Shown one piece after another: positions 51,491 through 60,991 of a stretch of DNA of 64,000 bases. A program made the translations under genes and the position numbers. Positions within the stretch are counted from its first letter, which is position 1. The number at the start of each line of letters is the position of its first letter. The notes beneath the pieces were generated by a model. That model was given only the letters and a program-made list of their open reading frames with translations. It ran no database searches and had not been told where the DNA came from. The stretch covers positions 1,612,001 through 1,676,000 of the forward strand of contig NZ_CP089211.1 in the NCBI RefSeq assembly GCF_021183825.1, given 5' to 3'. The stretch comes from Sinomicrobium kalidii. GTDB taxonomy: Bacteria > Bacteroidota > Bacteroidia > Flavobacteriales > Flavobacteriaceae.

Positions 51491-52198
51491 ATGCAATACA
51501 AGAGAATCCTCCTGAAACTAAGTGGCGAGGCATTAATGGGAGAACGGCAATACGGAATAGACCCTAAACGCCTCGCGGAATATGCAGAAGATATTAAAGA
51601 GATTGTGAAAAAGGATGTACAAGTGGCCATTGTCATCGGAGGAGGGAATATTTTCCGGGGCGTAGCTGGTGCCAGCAACGGCATGGACAGGGTACAGGGC
51701 GATCATATGGGAATGCTCGCTACGGTCATCAATGGTCTCGCCCTTCAGAGCGCACTGGAAAATGTAGGTGTACAGACCAGGCTCCAGTCTGCCATAAAGA
51801 TCAATGAAGTAGCCGAACCTTTTATACGAAGGAGAGCCATTCGCCACCTCGAAAAAGGAAGAGTGGTCATTTTCGGCGGGGGAACCGGTAACCCTTACTT
51901 CACTACCGATTCGGCCGCAGTGCTCCGTGCCGTAGAAATAAACGCCAATGTGATTCTGAAAGGCACCAGGGTTGACGGAATTTATACCTCAGACCCCGAA
52001 AAAGACAAAAGTGCCACCAAATTCGATTTTATCTCTTTTGACGATGTATTAAAAAGAGGACTGAAAGTCATGGATACCACGGCATTTACCCTGAGCCAGG
52101 AAAACGAATTGCCCATTATTGTTTTTGATATGAACAAAAAAGGAAACCTCCTCAAGGTAGTTTCCGGCGAAAACGTGGGGACCAAGGTTAACCTCTAA
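51491..52198 (+). CDS. pyrH: UMP kinase
   Basis: A 235-residue amino-acid-kinase-fold enzyme that phosphorylates [23 protein letters not shown] is at the start, the nucleotide site is [18 protein letters not shown] near residue 46, [20 protein letters not shown] near 73, and [20 protein letters not shown] near 129, with [13 protein letters not shown] near 157. Its length is standard. It is followed by frr after 41 bases, the usual bacterial order. Confidence 0.97.
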   Translation: MQYKRILLKLSGEALMGERQYGIDPKRLAEYAEDIKEIVKKDVQVAIVIGGGNIFRGVAGASNGMDRVQGDHMGMLATVINGLALQSALENVGVQTRLQSAIKINEVAEPFIRRRAIRHLEKGRVVIFGGGTGNPYFTTDSAAVLRAVEINANVILKGTRVDGIYTSDPEKDKSATKFDFISFDDVLKRGLKVMDTTAFTLSQENELPIIVFDMNKKGNLLKVVSGENVGTKVNL

Positions 52199-52239
52199 CC
52201 TCCCGCGGGAAACGTACAACCAACATAAAATCAACAGTC

Positions 52240-52797
52240 ATGAACGAAGAGATCGATTTTATATTAGACACTGCCAAGGAAGCCATGGACGGCGCCATCG
52301 CTCACCTGGAAAAAGAATTTTCCAATATACGGGCAGGAAAAGCCAGTCCGTCCATGGTAGGAAGCGTGTTTGTCGACTATTACGGTTCACAGACACCGTT
52401 AAACCAGGTGGCCAACGTCAACACTCCCGATGCCAGGACCATCTCCATACAGCCCTGGGAAAAAGCCATGCTGCAACCCATAGAAAAAGCCATCATTGTG
52501 GCTAACATCGGATTTAACCCCATGAACAACGGGGACACTATCATTATTAATGTACCGCCCCTTACCGAAGAACGGAGGCGGCAACTTGTAAAACAGGCCA
52601 AGGGAGAAGCGGAAGAGGCCAAGGTAAGCATCCGCGCTGCCCGGCAAGACGCCAACAAGGAAGTGAAAAAACTGGAAGATGCCTCCGAAGATATCAGGAA
52701 CAATGCCGAAGTAGACATCCAGGAACTTACAGACGACTATATCAAAAGGGTAGACGATTTCCTCGTCGTAAAAGAAAAGGAAATCATGACGGTTTAA
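52240..52797 (+). CDS. frr: Ribosome recycling factor
   Basis: A 185-residue factor that splits post-termination ribosomes with EF-G. Domain I/II features are AIAHLEKEFSNIRAGKASPS near residue 22, VDYYGSQTPLNQVANVNTPD near 46, RTISIQPWEKAMLQPIEKA near 68, and NGDTIIINVPPLTEERRRQL near 98. It lies directly behind pyrH and is ended by a good terminator. Confidence 0.97.
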   Translation: MNEEIDFILDTAKEAMDGAIAHLEKEFSNIRAGKASPSMVGSVFVDYYGSQTPLNQVANVNTPDARTISIQPWEKAMLQPIEKAIIVANIGFNPMNNGDTIIINVPPLTEERRRQLVKQAKGEAEEAKVSIRAARQDANKEVKKLEDASEDIRNNAEVDIQELTDDYIKRVDDFLVVKEKEIMTV

Positions 52798-52822
52798 GTT
52801 AAACTTCCCATAATTTTTTTGA

Positions 52823-52851
52823 GATGCCCGCATAATGTGGGCATTTTTTTT
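52823..52851 (+). terminator. Terminator after frr
   Basis: ATGCCCGCA/TGTGGGCAT (nine pairs with one G-T) with a short loop, followed by eight T. Confidence 0.85.
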
Positions 52852-52902
52852 GTAACATTACCGTTTTTAATTCGTTATCGAATATAAAATATGTGTTTTT
52901 TG

Positions 52903-55431
52903 ATGAAAAAGCCGCTACTCCTCTTTTTTATTTTTCTGATCCCTTTCGTATGCTTTTCACAGGAAATCCTTTCCGGTGTGGTTCGGGATCAAAAGACCGG
53001 GGCTCCCCTTCCTTTTGCCAATATCATCACAGACAACGGAAAGGGTGCCATTACCGATGCGGACGGAAAGTTTGAAATTGACAACCGGGAAGGGGAAATA
53101 CATGACCTTACTTTCTCCTACATAGGATATCACAGGAAAACGGTACAGGTAAACCCTGAAAAAGCCTTCTACTCCGTTGGCCTTGAGGAGACTCCTGAAA
53201 AACTCCAGGAAGTGATTGTCACCGGCGGTGAAAATCCGGCTCTTGGCATCATAAAAAAAGCCATGAGGAAGCGGCCCGACAACGATCCTGAAGAGGCCCT
53301 GAACAGCTTTAAATTCCATGCCTATAACAAACTGGTGGTTACGGCCAACCCGGATTCCATAAACGGTACGGTAGATTCGCTTTTCAAAGAAAACAACGGC
53401 AAAAAGGAATTCGTAAAACTGGACTCCACCAACTACGAACTGAAAAAACAGTTGTCCCGATCCCACCTTTACATTTCAGAAAAGGTGTCCGAATACGTTT
53501 ACAACCAACAAAAAGGGAGAAGAGAGACCATCCTTGCTACAAAGATGGCGGGGTTTAAGGAACCTGTTTACGAATTGATCGCCTTGCAGATGCAATCATT
53601 TTCCTTTTATCAGAACAGCTATACCATTTTCGGCACCAATTACCCCAACCCCATCGGAAAACGCGGCCCCGGCACTTACCGTTACCGTATACTGGACACC
53701 GTGCCCAACAGCCGTAACCAAAGACCGGCCTACATGATCTATTATTACCCGAGGGAAAACGGAAAAACCGCCGGTATGGAAGGAGTACTCTACATAGATA
53801 CCGAATCTTATGCACTACAAAAGGCCGTTGCCCAGCTAAAAGCCGTTATCGACATCAGTGCTTCCCAGACGTTTGAATATTTTCCGGCCGAAAACCTGTG
53901 GTTCCCATTATCCAAACAGGTCAAGATCGTCCGTGGTGAAAATGACAACGGCATTGCGATACTCGGCAGTTCCTATACCGGACCGGAAGAAAAAAACAAG
54001 GATTCTTCAGACATAACAAGTTCACGCCAGGATGTGTCCAAACTCATGCATTTCATAAGCCGGGAAGAGAACTTCGACATTTCCCTCAATACCCCCGTAG
54101 AAATCAAAGGACGGGGCATAGCCCTGCAAATTACCGATAGTGCCCATCGGCAGAGTGAAGATTTCTGGCGCACTTACCGCAAAGAGCCCCTGACTTCACG
54201 CGGAAAAGAAACCTATGTTGTGGTAGACAGTATTGCCCAAGCCAATAAGGTGGAACGGAAGGTAAATCTCGCCCGGAAGCTATTAAAAGGCTATTATCCC
54301 CTGAAATACGTGGATCTGGACCTTCGCTACCTGTTGAAATACAATAATTACGAAGGGTTTCGCCTGGGGATAGGCGCCATAACCAATACCGACTTTTCCT
54401 CAAAATACAGGCTAAAGGGATATAGTGTTTACGGCACCAAGGATAAAAAGATAAAATTTGGTATAGGTGCTGCGGCACGCCTGGCAAAAATGACCAATAC
54501 CTGGGTAGGCGCCTCGTATATGGACGACCTCATCGAAACGGGGAGCTCCGAATTCATTAACGAAGCGAGAAGCTTTTCCCTGTTCGAACCCCGGTTATTC
54601 AATATTACCATGCTGCACAAAACCCGTAAGACCAGTGCCTATATGGAGCACGACATCACGGCAAAGATCGGGGCCAAATTGCAATTCAGCCAGAGCAATA
54701 TTGCACCTACATACGATTATCGCTTCGTCAATAACGGCACATCCTACCACGATTTCAAACTTTCCGAGGTTACCCTTGCACTGCAATGGAACCCGTTCAG
54801 CCGTTATATGCAAACCAGGCACGGCAAAGCTACGATGAAGAACAATTACCCCAACCTCACCTTCCAGGTCACCAGAAGCTTCAGAAACCTGCTCGAAAGT
54901 GATTTTGATTTTACGAAAATCGATTTCCGCGCCATGCACCAGATCAAACATCCTAACCGCAGCAGTACCAGCTTCCTGGTCAAGGGAGGTCTTGCTTATG
55001 GCGACATCCCCGTTACACATCTCTATCACGCCTCTCCCAACCAACCCGACGGAGATGCTATCCTGCAGCGATTTTCCGTTGCCGGAAGGGACAGTTTCGA
55101 AACCATGTATTTCAACGAATTTTTCTCGGACCGCTACGCCATGTTCCAGCTAAAACACCATTTCAACCGATTCAGGCTTATTGGAAAAATAAGGCCGGAA
55201 ATGGTTCTCATCTCCCGTTTTGCCATAGGAAGCGTTACCCATACCGAAAAACACATCGGCCTGGATTTCAAATCCCTGAACAAGGGCTACCTGGAAAGCG
55301 GATTCGAACTCAACAAGATATTCAAGGGATTTGGCCTCAGCGCCATGTATCGCTACGGGCCTTATCGTTTACCCCATTTTGACGATAACATATCCTTCAA
55401 ATTTACTTACTACCTGAGCCTCGGGTTTTGA
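52903..55431 (+). CDS. DUF5686 / CarboxypepD_reg-like outer-membrane protein
   Basis: An 842-residue exported protein. The signal MKKPLLLFFIFLIPFVCFSQ is followed by a CarboxypepD_reg-like domain (about 22-100: GVVRDQKTGAPLPFANIIT, GAITDADGKFEI, LTFSYIGYHRKTV), then LQEVIVTGGENPALGIIKKA, which has a TonB-box-like core, and the long DUF5686 region, ending with a probable outer-membrane barrel (FKFTYYLSLGF). These proteins are typical of Bacteroidota; their role is unknown. I use the ATG at 52903 because it begins a good signal peptide; another ATG four codons earlier is possible. It is monocistronic with terminators or gaps on both sides. Confidence 0.85.
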   Translation: MKKPLLLFFIFLIPFVCFSQEILSGVVRDQKTGAPLPFANIITDNGKGAITDADGKFEIDNREGEIHDLTFSYIGYHRKTVQVNPEKAFYSVGLEETPEKLQEVIVTGGENPALGIIKKAMRKRPDNDPEEALNSFKFHAYNKLVVTANPDSINGTVDSLFKENNGKKEFVKLDSTNYELKKQLSRSHLYISEKVSEYVYNQQKGRRETILATKMAGFKEPVYELIALQMQSFSFYQNSYTIFGTNYPNPIGKRGPGTYRYRILDTVPNSRNQRPAYMIYYYPRENGKTAGMEGVLYIDTESYALQKAVAQLKAVIDISASQTFEYFPAENLWFPLSKQVKIVRGENDNGIAILGSSYTGPEEKNKDSSDITSSRQDVSKLMHFISREENFDISLNTPVEIKGRGIALQITDSAHRQSEDFWRTYRKEPLTSRGKETYVVVDSIAQANKVERKVNLARKLLKGYYPLKYVDLDLRYLLKYNNYEGFRLGIGAITNTDFSSKYRLKGYSVYGTKDKKIKFGIGAAARLAKMTNTWVGASYMDDLIETGSSEFINEARSFSLFEPRLFNITMLHKTRKTSAYMEHDITAKIGAKLQFSQSNIAPTYDYRFVNNGTSYHDFKLSEVTLALQWNPFSRYMQTRHGKATMKNNYPNLTFQVTRSFRNLLESDFDFTKIDFRAMHQIKHPNRSSTSFLVKGGLAYGDIPVTHLYHASPNQPDGDAILQRFSVAGRDSFETMYFNEFFSDRYAMFQLKHHFNRFRLIGKIRPEMVLISRFAIGSVTHTEKHIGLDFKSLNKGYLESGFELNKIFKGFGLSAMYRYGPYRLPHFDDNISFKFTYYLSLGF

Positions 55432-55580
55432 TCAGTGATCGTTTTCAGTCATTTAGTTTGGTGTTCGGGTTCCCGGGGTTGAGCACACTTTTTCCAGTAT
55501 TCCTTACCAATTCCGAACTCAAAAACTCCCCAACTCCCGTTTCTAACAAAAACTTAAGGTGCTGTTCTGTGCTAATTTCT

Positions 55581-55588
55581 TACCTTTG
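55581..55588 (+). promoter_or_regulatory. -7 element TACCTTTG before the RND transporter
   Basis: An exact TAnnTTTG, 18 bases before the ATG at 55607. Confidence 0.55.
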
Positions 55589-55606
55589 CCGAGTTAAAAA
55601 AACAAG

Positions 55607-57988
55607 ATGGTTGCTTGGATCAGTAAAGGCTTTTGGGAAAGGGTCGCCCGAATAATTCTCCGGAACAGAATCTTAATACTCCTCATCATTACAGGTATTA
55701 CGGTTTTTCTGGCCGTACAGTGGAAAAACATGCGGTTTACCTATACCGAGGCTAACCTGCTCCCCGATCACCACCCGGTAAATGTAGAGTACAATAAATT
55801 CCTGGAAACTTTCGGAGAGGAAGGCAACCTCATCGTTATTGGTGTTCAGGACTCTGCTTTGTTTAATCCGCATAATTTTAACCTGTGGAACAAACTAAGC
55901 AAACAGCTCAATGCTTTTCCGGAAGTGGACCTTGTCGTTTCTACTGACAATCTCAAGGAATTGGCAAAAAACACGGAAAAGGAGGAATTTGAACTCAAAC
56001 CCTTTCTGGACCACGAACCCGAATCGAGAGCAGCAATAGACACTCTTAAAAAACACCTCTTTCACGAGCTTCCTTTTTACGAAAGCCTGCTCTTCAACAA
56101 AGAGACCCAGACCATCCGTACGGCAGTATATATTGACAAGGAAATTGTTAACACCCCGGTACGGAAGGATTTTATTTTCAACGATTTTATCCCGCTTGTC
56201 GAAAAATTTGAAAGCAATACCGGGCTCAAGGTCCACGTGTCGGGCATGCCGTACATCAGGACACTGAATTCCCAGAACATCATTGACGAGATCGGCGGAT
56301 TTATTCTGGCCGCGCTGGGAGTGACCTCGCTGATCTTCTTTTTCTTTTTCCGTTCGTTCAGAGCCACACTTATCGCCATGGTGGTCGTAATTATCGGGGT
56401 GATGTGGGCCTTCGGTATACTGGGATTGCTACACTATGAAATCACTGTACTTACGGCCCTTATCCCTCCGTTGATCATTGTCATAGGAATCCCGAACTGT
56501 ATTTTCCTTATCAATAAATACCAGCAGGAGGTCAAAAAGCACGGCAACCAGGCCAAATCGCTCCAACGGGTAATTTCCAAGGTCGGCAACGCCACCTTAA
56601 TGACGAATACCACAACCGCCATAGGATTCGCTTCTTTTATTGTTACCGAAAGCAAACTGCTGAAGGAGTTCGGGATCGTGGCCTCTATCAATATCCTGGC
56701 CATCTTTATCCTGTCCCTGTTGATCATCCCCGTCATATACAGTTTTATGTCACTTCCGAAGAAGAGACACTTAAAACACCTGAACAAGCGCTGGATCGGG
56801 GGATTTGTAAAATGGATGGAAAACACGGTCAGGCACAAGCGGATAGAAATCTACGTATGTTCACTCATCCTTCTTGTAGCCAGTATTATCGGTATATACC
56901 AGATGAAAATCTCCGGAAGTATCATTGAGGACATGCCCAAGGACACTGAATTCTTTAAGGACATCCGCTTTTTCGAAAAGGAATTTGACGGTATCATGCC
57001 GCTGGAAATCATGATCGATACCAAGAGGAAAAACGGAGTAATGAAACTATCCACACTCCGGAGAATGGAGGAACTGGAAGAACTTATCGCGGAAACCCCC
57101 GGACTTTCCAAGCCCATATCGGTCGTCAACCTTGTCAAATATTCCAAACAGGCTTATTACAACGGAAACCCTGCATATTACCAACTGCCTTCCAACCAGG
57201 AAAATCATTTTATCCTTTCTTATGCCAAAAAGTCTTCCGGTAATGTTGACCTGTTAAAGAGTTTTGTAGATTCTACCGGACAGATTGCACGTATTACCAC
57301 GTTTATGAAGGATATAGGAACCGACCGGATGGAAAAAATCCAGGGCCAGTTACAAACTAAGATCAGCAAGGTATTCCCGGAAGAACGCTACAACGTCAGT
57401 ATGACAGGAAAAGCCCTGGTATTCCTTAAAGGCACCAAATACCTGGTTAAAAACCTGGTGATTTCCCTGTCGCTGGCCATATTGCTCATTGCCATATTCA
57501 TGGCTTATATGTTCCGGTCCTTTAAAATGATCATTATATCACTCGTGCCCAATCTGTTCCCGTTGATCATTACTGCAGGAGTTATGGGCTTTCTGGGTAT
57601 TCCCATCAAACCTTCCACCATTCTGGTCTTCAGTATTGCATTTGGTATATCGGTGGACGACACCATTCATTTCCTGGCCAAATACCGGCAGGAACTGGTT
57701 AGCAACGGCTGGAAAATACGACGGTCCGTTTTTGCCGCACTGCGGGAAACCGGGGTAAGCATGTTCTATACCTCCATTGTCCTGTTTTTCGGTTTCTCCG
57801 TTTTTATGACCTCCAGTTTCGGGGGAACGGTGGCCCTCGGCGGATTGGTTTCCACAACCTTGCTGTTTGCCATGCTGGCCAACCTTCTTCTGTTACCATC
57901 ATTATTATTATCACTTGAAAAAAGTATTGCCAACAAACAGGTGCTCAAGGAACCCAATTTTGACGTTTTAACGGATAAAGACAAATAA
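55607..57988 (+). CDS. RND/MMPL family transporter
   Basis: A 793-residue inner-membrane protein in two halves, each with one leading helix, a large periplasmic loop and a block of five helices: about 24-40 then 225-375, and about 410-430 then 610-775. The first block includes GGFILAALGVTSLIFFFFFR and LIPPLIIVIGIPNCIFLINK, and the second VFSIAFGISVDDTIHFLAKY near 690, with the Asp pair of proton-driven MMPL/HpnN-type members. No adaptor or outer-membrane gene is adjacent. Such proteins move lipids or hydrophobic molecules; the substrate here is unknown. The ATG at 55607 is preceded closely by a -7 element. Confidence 0.91.
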   Translation: MVAWISKGFWERVARIILRNRILILLIITGITVFLAVQWKNMRFTYTEANLLPDHHPVNVEYNKFLETFGEEGNLIVIGVQDSALFNPHNFNLWNKLSKQLNAFPEVDLVVSTDNLKELAKNTEKEEFELKPFLDHEPESRAAIDTLKKHLFHELPFYESLLFNKETQTIRTAVYIDKEIVNTPVRKDFIFNDFIPLVEKFESNTGLKVHVSGMPYIRTLNSQNIIDEIGGFILAALGVTSLIFFFFFRSFRATLIAMVVVIIGVMWAFGILGLLHYEITVLTALIPPLIIVIGIPNCIFLINKYQQEVKKHGNQAKSLQRVISKVGNATLMTNTTTAIGFASFIVTESKLLKEFGIVASINILAIFILSLLIIPVIYSFMSLPKKRHLKHLNKRWIGGFVKWMENTVRHKRIEIYVCSLILLVASIIGIYQMKISGSIIEDMPKDTEFFKDIRFFEKEFDGIMPLEIMIDTKRKNGVMKLSTLRRMEELEELIAETPGLSKPISVVNLVKYSKQAYYNGNPAYYQLPSNQENHFILSYAKKSSGNVDLLKSFVDSTGQIARITTFMKDIGTDRMEKIQGQLQTKISKVFPEERYNVSMTGKALVFLKGTKYLVKNLVISLSLAILLIAIFMAYMFRSFKMIIISLVPNLFPLIITAGVMGFLGIPIKPSTILVFSIAFGISVDDTIHFLAKYRQELVSNGWKIRRSVFAALRETGVSMFYTSIVLFFGFSVFMTSSFGGTVALGGLVSTTLLFAMLANLLLLPSLLLSLEKSIANKQVLKEPNFDVLTDKDK

Positions 57989-58429
57989 AAGACGTATGAC
58001 CTAAGACTATAAGGTCTAAGAATTAAAAACTGAGATCTTAAATCGTTAGATGTTACACGGAGTTCTTCAGGTATTGTTACCCGGATTTCGGATATGTTAA
58101 CTTGCAACCTGCAACACATAACACCTTTTCATTTCCGGATCAACACATTACAAGGATTTTTGCGTCATCTAAAGAAATAATCCCCGGGCACATTAGGGCA
58201 TCATCTTTAACCAAATAAACCTGCCGGAATAACACCCCGATTTTCATAATCAGAGCGGGCCGACAGGTTTCTGTGGTTTCCCCAAACCTACTTTTCCTAA
58301 AACAAATAACTCAACTTGTTAATTGCACTTCAAAAATATAACGGCAAACGGTTATGGGTAAGGGGAAAAATCCCCTTTTTGTTTTTATTAATCGCCGGTT
58401 ATTCTTTTAAAAAAACACCTAAAAACACC
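57989..58429. other. Spacer with dispersed intergenic words
   Basis: No gene is present. 57990-58112 reads like a chain of decayed repeat words (GACCTAAGACTATAAGGTCTAAG, then AACTTGCAACCTGCAACAC at about 58093-58115), of the kind seen at 7133-7346. The rest is unremarkable; a 77-codon frame (58316-58549) covers the asnS promoter and is not a gene. Confidence 0.4.
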
Positions 58430-58437
58430 TATATTTG
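58430..58437 (+). promoter_or_regulatory. -7 element TATATTTG of asnS
   Basis: An exact TAnnTTTG, predicting a start near 58444 and a 100-base leader. The leader includes an inverted repeat CGATAC/GTATCG (58497-58502 with 58523-58528), whose function is unknown. Confidence 0.55.
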
Positions 58438-58545
58438 CCAACTGATATTAACCGCATTGCCATACGTTTTTGTCCGGCCGGGACCTCTTAAAAGGACGAT
58501 ACCGACTACTCCGGTAAAAAGCGTATCGATAAGAAGATTAAAAAA

Positions 58546-59979
58546 ATGAAGGTGTACAGTGTAAAAGACCTGCTTGTTAAAGATCTGTTGTTACAGGAAG
58601 TAAATGTCAAGGGATGGGTAAGGACATTCCGCAGCAACCGTTTTATAGCGCTCAACGACGGTTCCACCATACACAATATCCAGTGTGTCGTGGATTTTGA
58701 AGATACCCCGGAAGATGTCCTGAAACGTATCACCACAGGGGCAGCCCTGCACATCAGAGGTACTCTTGTAGAGAGCTCCGGAAAAGGACAAACAGTAGAA
58801 ATACAGGTAAAACAGTTGGATGTACTGGGCGACTCTCATCCTGATGAGTACCCCATCCAACCCAAAAAACACTCTTTGGAATTTCTCCGGGAAAAAGCCC
58901 ATTTGCGTACCCGTACCAATACCTTCGGTGCCGTTATGCGGGTGCGTTCCGCCCTGTCGTTTGCGGTACACCGGTACTTTCAGCATAACGGGTTTAACTA
59001 CGTCAATACGCCTATCATTACAGGTAGTGATGCCGAGGGAGCAGGAGAAATGTTTCGCGTAACCGCACTCGATGCCAAAAACCCTCCGTTAAATGACGAT
59101 GGCAGTGTAAATTACAAAGAAGATTTTTTCGGCAAGGAAACCAACCTGACGGTATCCGGACAACTGGAGGCCGAGGCCTACGCCATGTCTCTCGGTAAGG
59201 TTTATACCTTCGGGCCTACCTTCAGGGCGGAGAACTCCAATACTTCGCGACACCTGGCCGAATTCTGGATGATCGAACCCGAAGTGGCCTTCATGGACCT
59301 TGACGGTAATATGGACTTGGCCGAAGACTTTATAAAATACGTCGTTCGCTACATTCTTGAACATTGCAAGGACGACCTGGAATTCCTGGAAAAACGTCTT
59401 CTGGACGAGGAAAAGACCAAGCCCAAGAACGAAAGAAGCGACATGGCGCTTACCGAAAAGCTTCATTTTGTTCTGGACAACAATTTTAAAAGGGTCAGCT
59501 ATACCGAGGCCATTGATATCCTCAAAAACTGCAAGCCCAACAAAAAGAAAAAGTTCCAGTATATCATTGAGGAATGGGGTGCCGACCTGCAAAGTGAACA
59601 CGAACGTTATCTGGTGGAAAAACACTTTAAATGTCCTGTGATCCTGTTTGATTATCCGGCCAAGATAAAAGCATTTTACATGCGGCTGAACGACGACGGC
59701 AAAACAGTAAGGGCCATGGATATCCTGTTTCCCGGCATCGGCGAGATCGTAGGCGGATCGCAACGGGAAGAACGGTATGATGTACTGCTCGAAAAAGTAA
59801 AGGCCATGGGCATTGATGAAAAGGAGCTCTGGTGGTACCTCGACCTTCGAAAATACGGTACCGCGATACACAGCGGCTTCGGGCTCGGCTTTGAAAGACT
59901 TGTTCTCTTTGCCACCGGAATGACCAATATACGGGATGTGATCCCTTTTCCGAGGACACCACAGAGTGCAGAATTCTAA
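58546..59979 (+). CDS. asnS: Asparaginyl-tRNA synthetase
   Basis: A 477-residue class IIb synthetase. The N-terminal OB-fold (1-105) has [20 protein letters not shown]. Class II motifs are visible: motif 2 in [20 protein letters not shown] near residue 220 and motif 3 in [20 protein letters not shown] near 445. [16 protein letters not shown] near 160 is AsnRS-like rather than AspRS. The presence of asnS implies direct Asn-tRNA charging. A strong terminator follows at 59989, and rpoN lies two genes on. Confidence 0.96.
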   Translation: MKVYSVKDLLVKDLLLQEVNVKGWVRTFRSNRFIALNDGSTIHNIQCVVDFEDTPEDVLKRITTGAALHIRGTLVESSGKGQTVEIQVKQLDVLGDSHPDEYPIQPKKHSLEFLREKAHLRTRTNTFGAVMRVRSALSFAVHRYFQHNGFNYVNTPIITGSDAEGAGEMFRVTALDAKNPPLNDDGSVNYKEDFFGKETNLTVSGQLEAEAYAMSLGKVYTFGPTFRAENSNTSRHLAEFWMIEPEVAFMDLDGNMDLAEDFIKYVVRYILEHCKDDLEFLEKRLLDEEKTKPKNERSDMALTEKLHFVLDNNFKRVSYTEAIDILKNCKPNKKKKFQYIIEEWGADLQSEHERYLVEKHFKCPVILFDYPAKIKAFYMRLNDDGKTVRAMDILFPGIGEIVGGSQREERYDVLLEKVKAMGIDEKELWWYLDLRKYGTAIHSGFGLGFERLVLFATGMTNIRDVIPFPRTPQSAEF

Positions 59980-59988
59980 AATCTTTTT

Positions 59989-60029
59989 AAATCCCGGGCC
60001 GAAAAAACTCTGCCGCCCGGGATTTTCCA
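59989..60029. terminator. Strong terminator after asnS
   Basis: AAATCCCGGGC (59989-59999) pairs with GCCCGGGATTT (60014-60024) with a 14-base loop and TT following. Confidence 0.9.
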
Positions 60030-60122
60030 TGCTTCTTTTTTGTGAGAAAAATCTTTGAACGGTTTGCGCTTACAATTATTTTTCCTTTATATTTATAGCA
60101 CCAAATCTTTAAAACTTTACTT

Positions 60123-60881
60123 ATGCCGGCCAATACTACCCCGTTAAGGCTGTTTGCCGTCCTGTTAACGGCAATTTTCTTTATCGCCTGTAGCAATGAT
60201 GACGATACCATACCGGAATTAAGTCCGGATGAGTTGTACTATTTATCTGTTTCCGATGCGATGGTTACCGAAGCATCCGAGATCATTGACTCGCTATGGG
60301 CAATAACCCCGGAAAATTCCGGATTGCAATGGAAAACAATTAACGGGCAGGACTACGTTTTAATGGCCAGCTTCAATAAATATCCTTCCAGTTATCCGGC
60401 CGGAGACTCCATCACCAATACATGGGGAGAATCGTGGCTGTTCATCCCCGGTCAGATGAAAGCACGGATAGGAGAAAATTTTACGCAGACCTCCGATACC
60501 ATTATGCGGCTGTGCCAGATACTGGGACTGCCACCGGCCAATAAGAACAGCAACACGCATATCAGCGCACTATGGGTTCGTCCTGAGAACCTGTATCGTC
60601 CAGCAGGTAATCCGGATATTCAAACCCGTTCGGCAGGCGCTTCCCTTTCTCCTAATGTTACCCAAACCTATACGTCCTGGTTTAACAATTACATCATTTT
60701 TGCCTATTACCGCAACCTGGAATCCGAAGGTGACCGTCATTATCCCTGGACACGCCTGGGATATACATACGACTGGTCGCCGGAAACCGAGGAAGTGGGC
60801 CTCAGCGAATACGTACTTCCTCCCGGTTCCGGTATCTGGGTGGAACAAACATATACCGCCAGCGATTTTTTCAGCGACTGA
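60123..60881 (+). CDS. Lipoprotein of unknown function
   Basis: A 252-residue protein with a lipoprotein signal (LFAVLLTAIFFIAC, lipobox FIAC) followed by SNDDDTIPELSPDE, an acid-rich start typical of exported Bacteroidota lipoproteins that may reach the surface. The mature part shows GQDYVLMASFNKYPSSYPAG, a segment around ARIGENFTQTSDTIMRLCQI, and GIWVEQTYTA at the end; it reads as an alpha/beta domain without a motif I recognise. It stands between asnS and rpoN with its own spacers. The asnS-rpoN neighbourhood is common in the family, but I cannot say how conserved this gene is there. Confidence 0.7.
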   Translation: MPANTTPLRLFAVLLTAIFFIACSNDDDTIPELSPDELYYLSVSDAMVTEASEIIDSLWAITPENSGLQWKTINGQDYVLMASFNKYPSSYPAGDSITNTWGESWLFIPGQMKARIGENFTQTSDTIMRLCQILGLPPANKNSNTHISALWVRPENLYRPAGNPDIQTRSAGASLSPNVTQTYTSWFNNYIIFAYYRNLESEGDRHYPWTRLGYTYDWSPETEEVGLSEYVLPPGSGIWVEQTYTASDFFSD

Positions 60882-60954
60882 TTTTTCCTTCGGGCGACGC
60901 ATCTCTTTACCTGCTATTTATCGCTTTATTATTACGCGATTCAAAGTTTTCGAT

Positions 60955-60962
60955 TATTTTTG
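60955..60962 (+). promoter_or_regulatory. -7 element TATTTTTG of rpoN
   Basis: An exact TAnnTTTG, 29 bases before the rpoN ATG. Confidence 0.6.
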
Positions 60963-60991
60963 TATTATAAGCCAGGAGTAATCGAAGACAG

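Noticed and set aside
59089..60030. 313-codon frame antisense to asnS
   Set aside because: A shadow of asnS without protein-like features.
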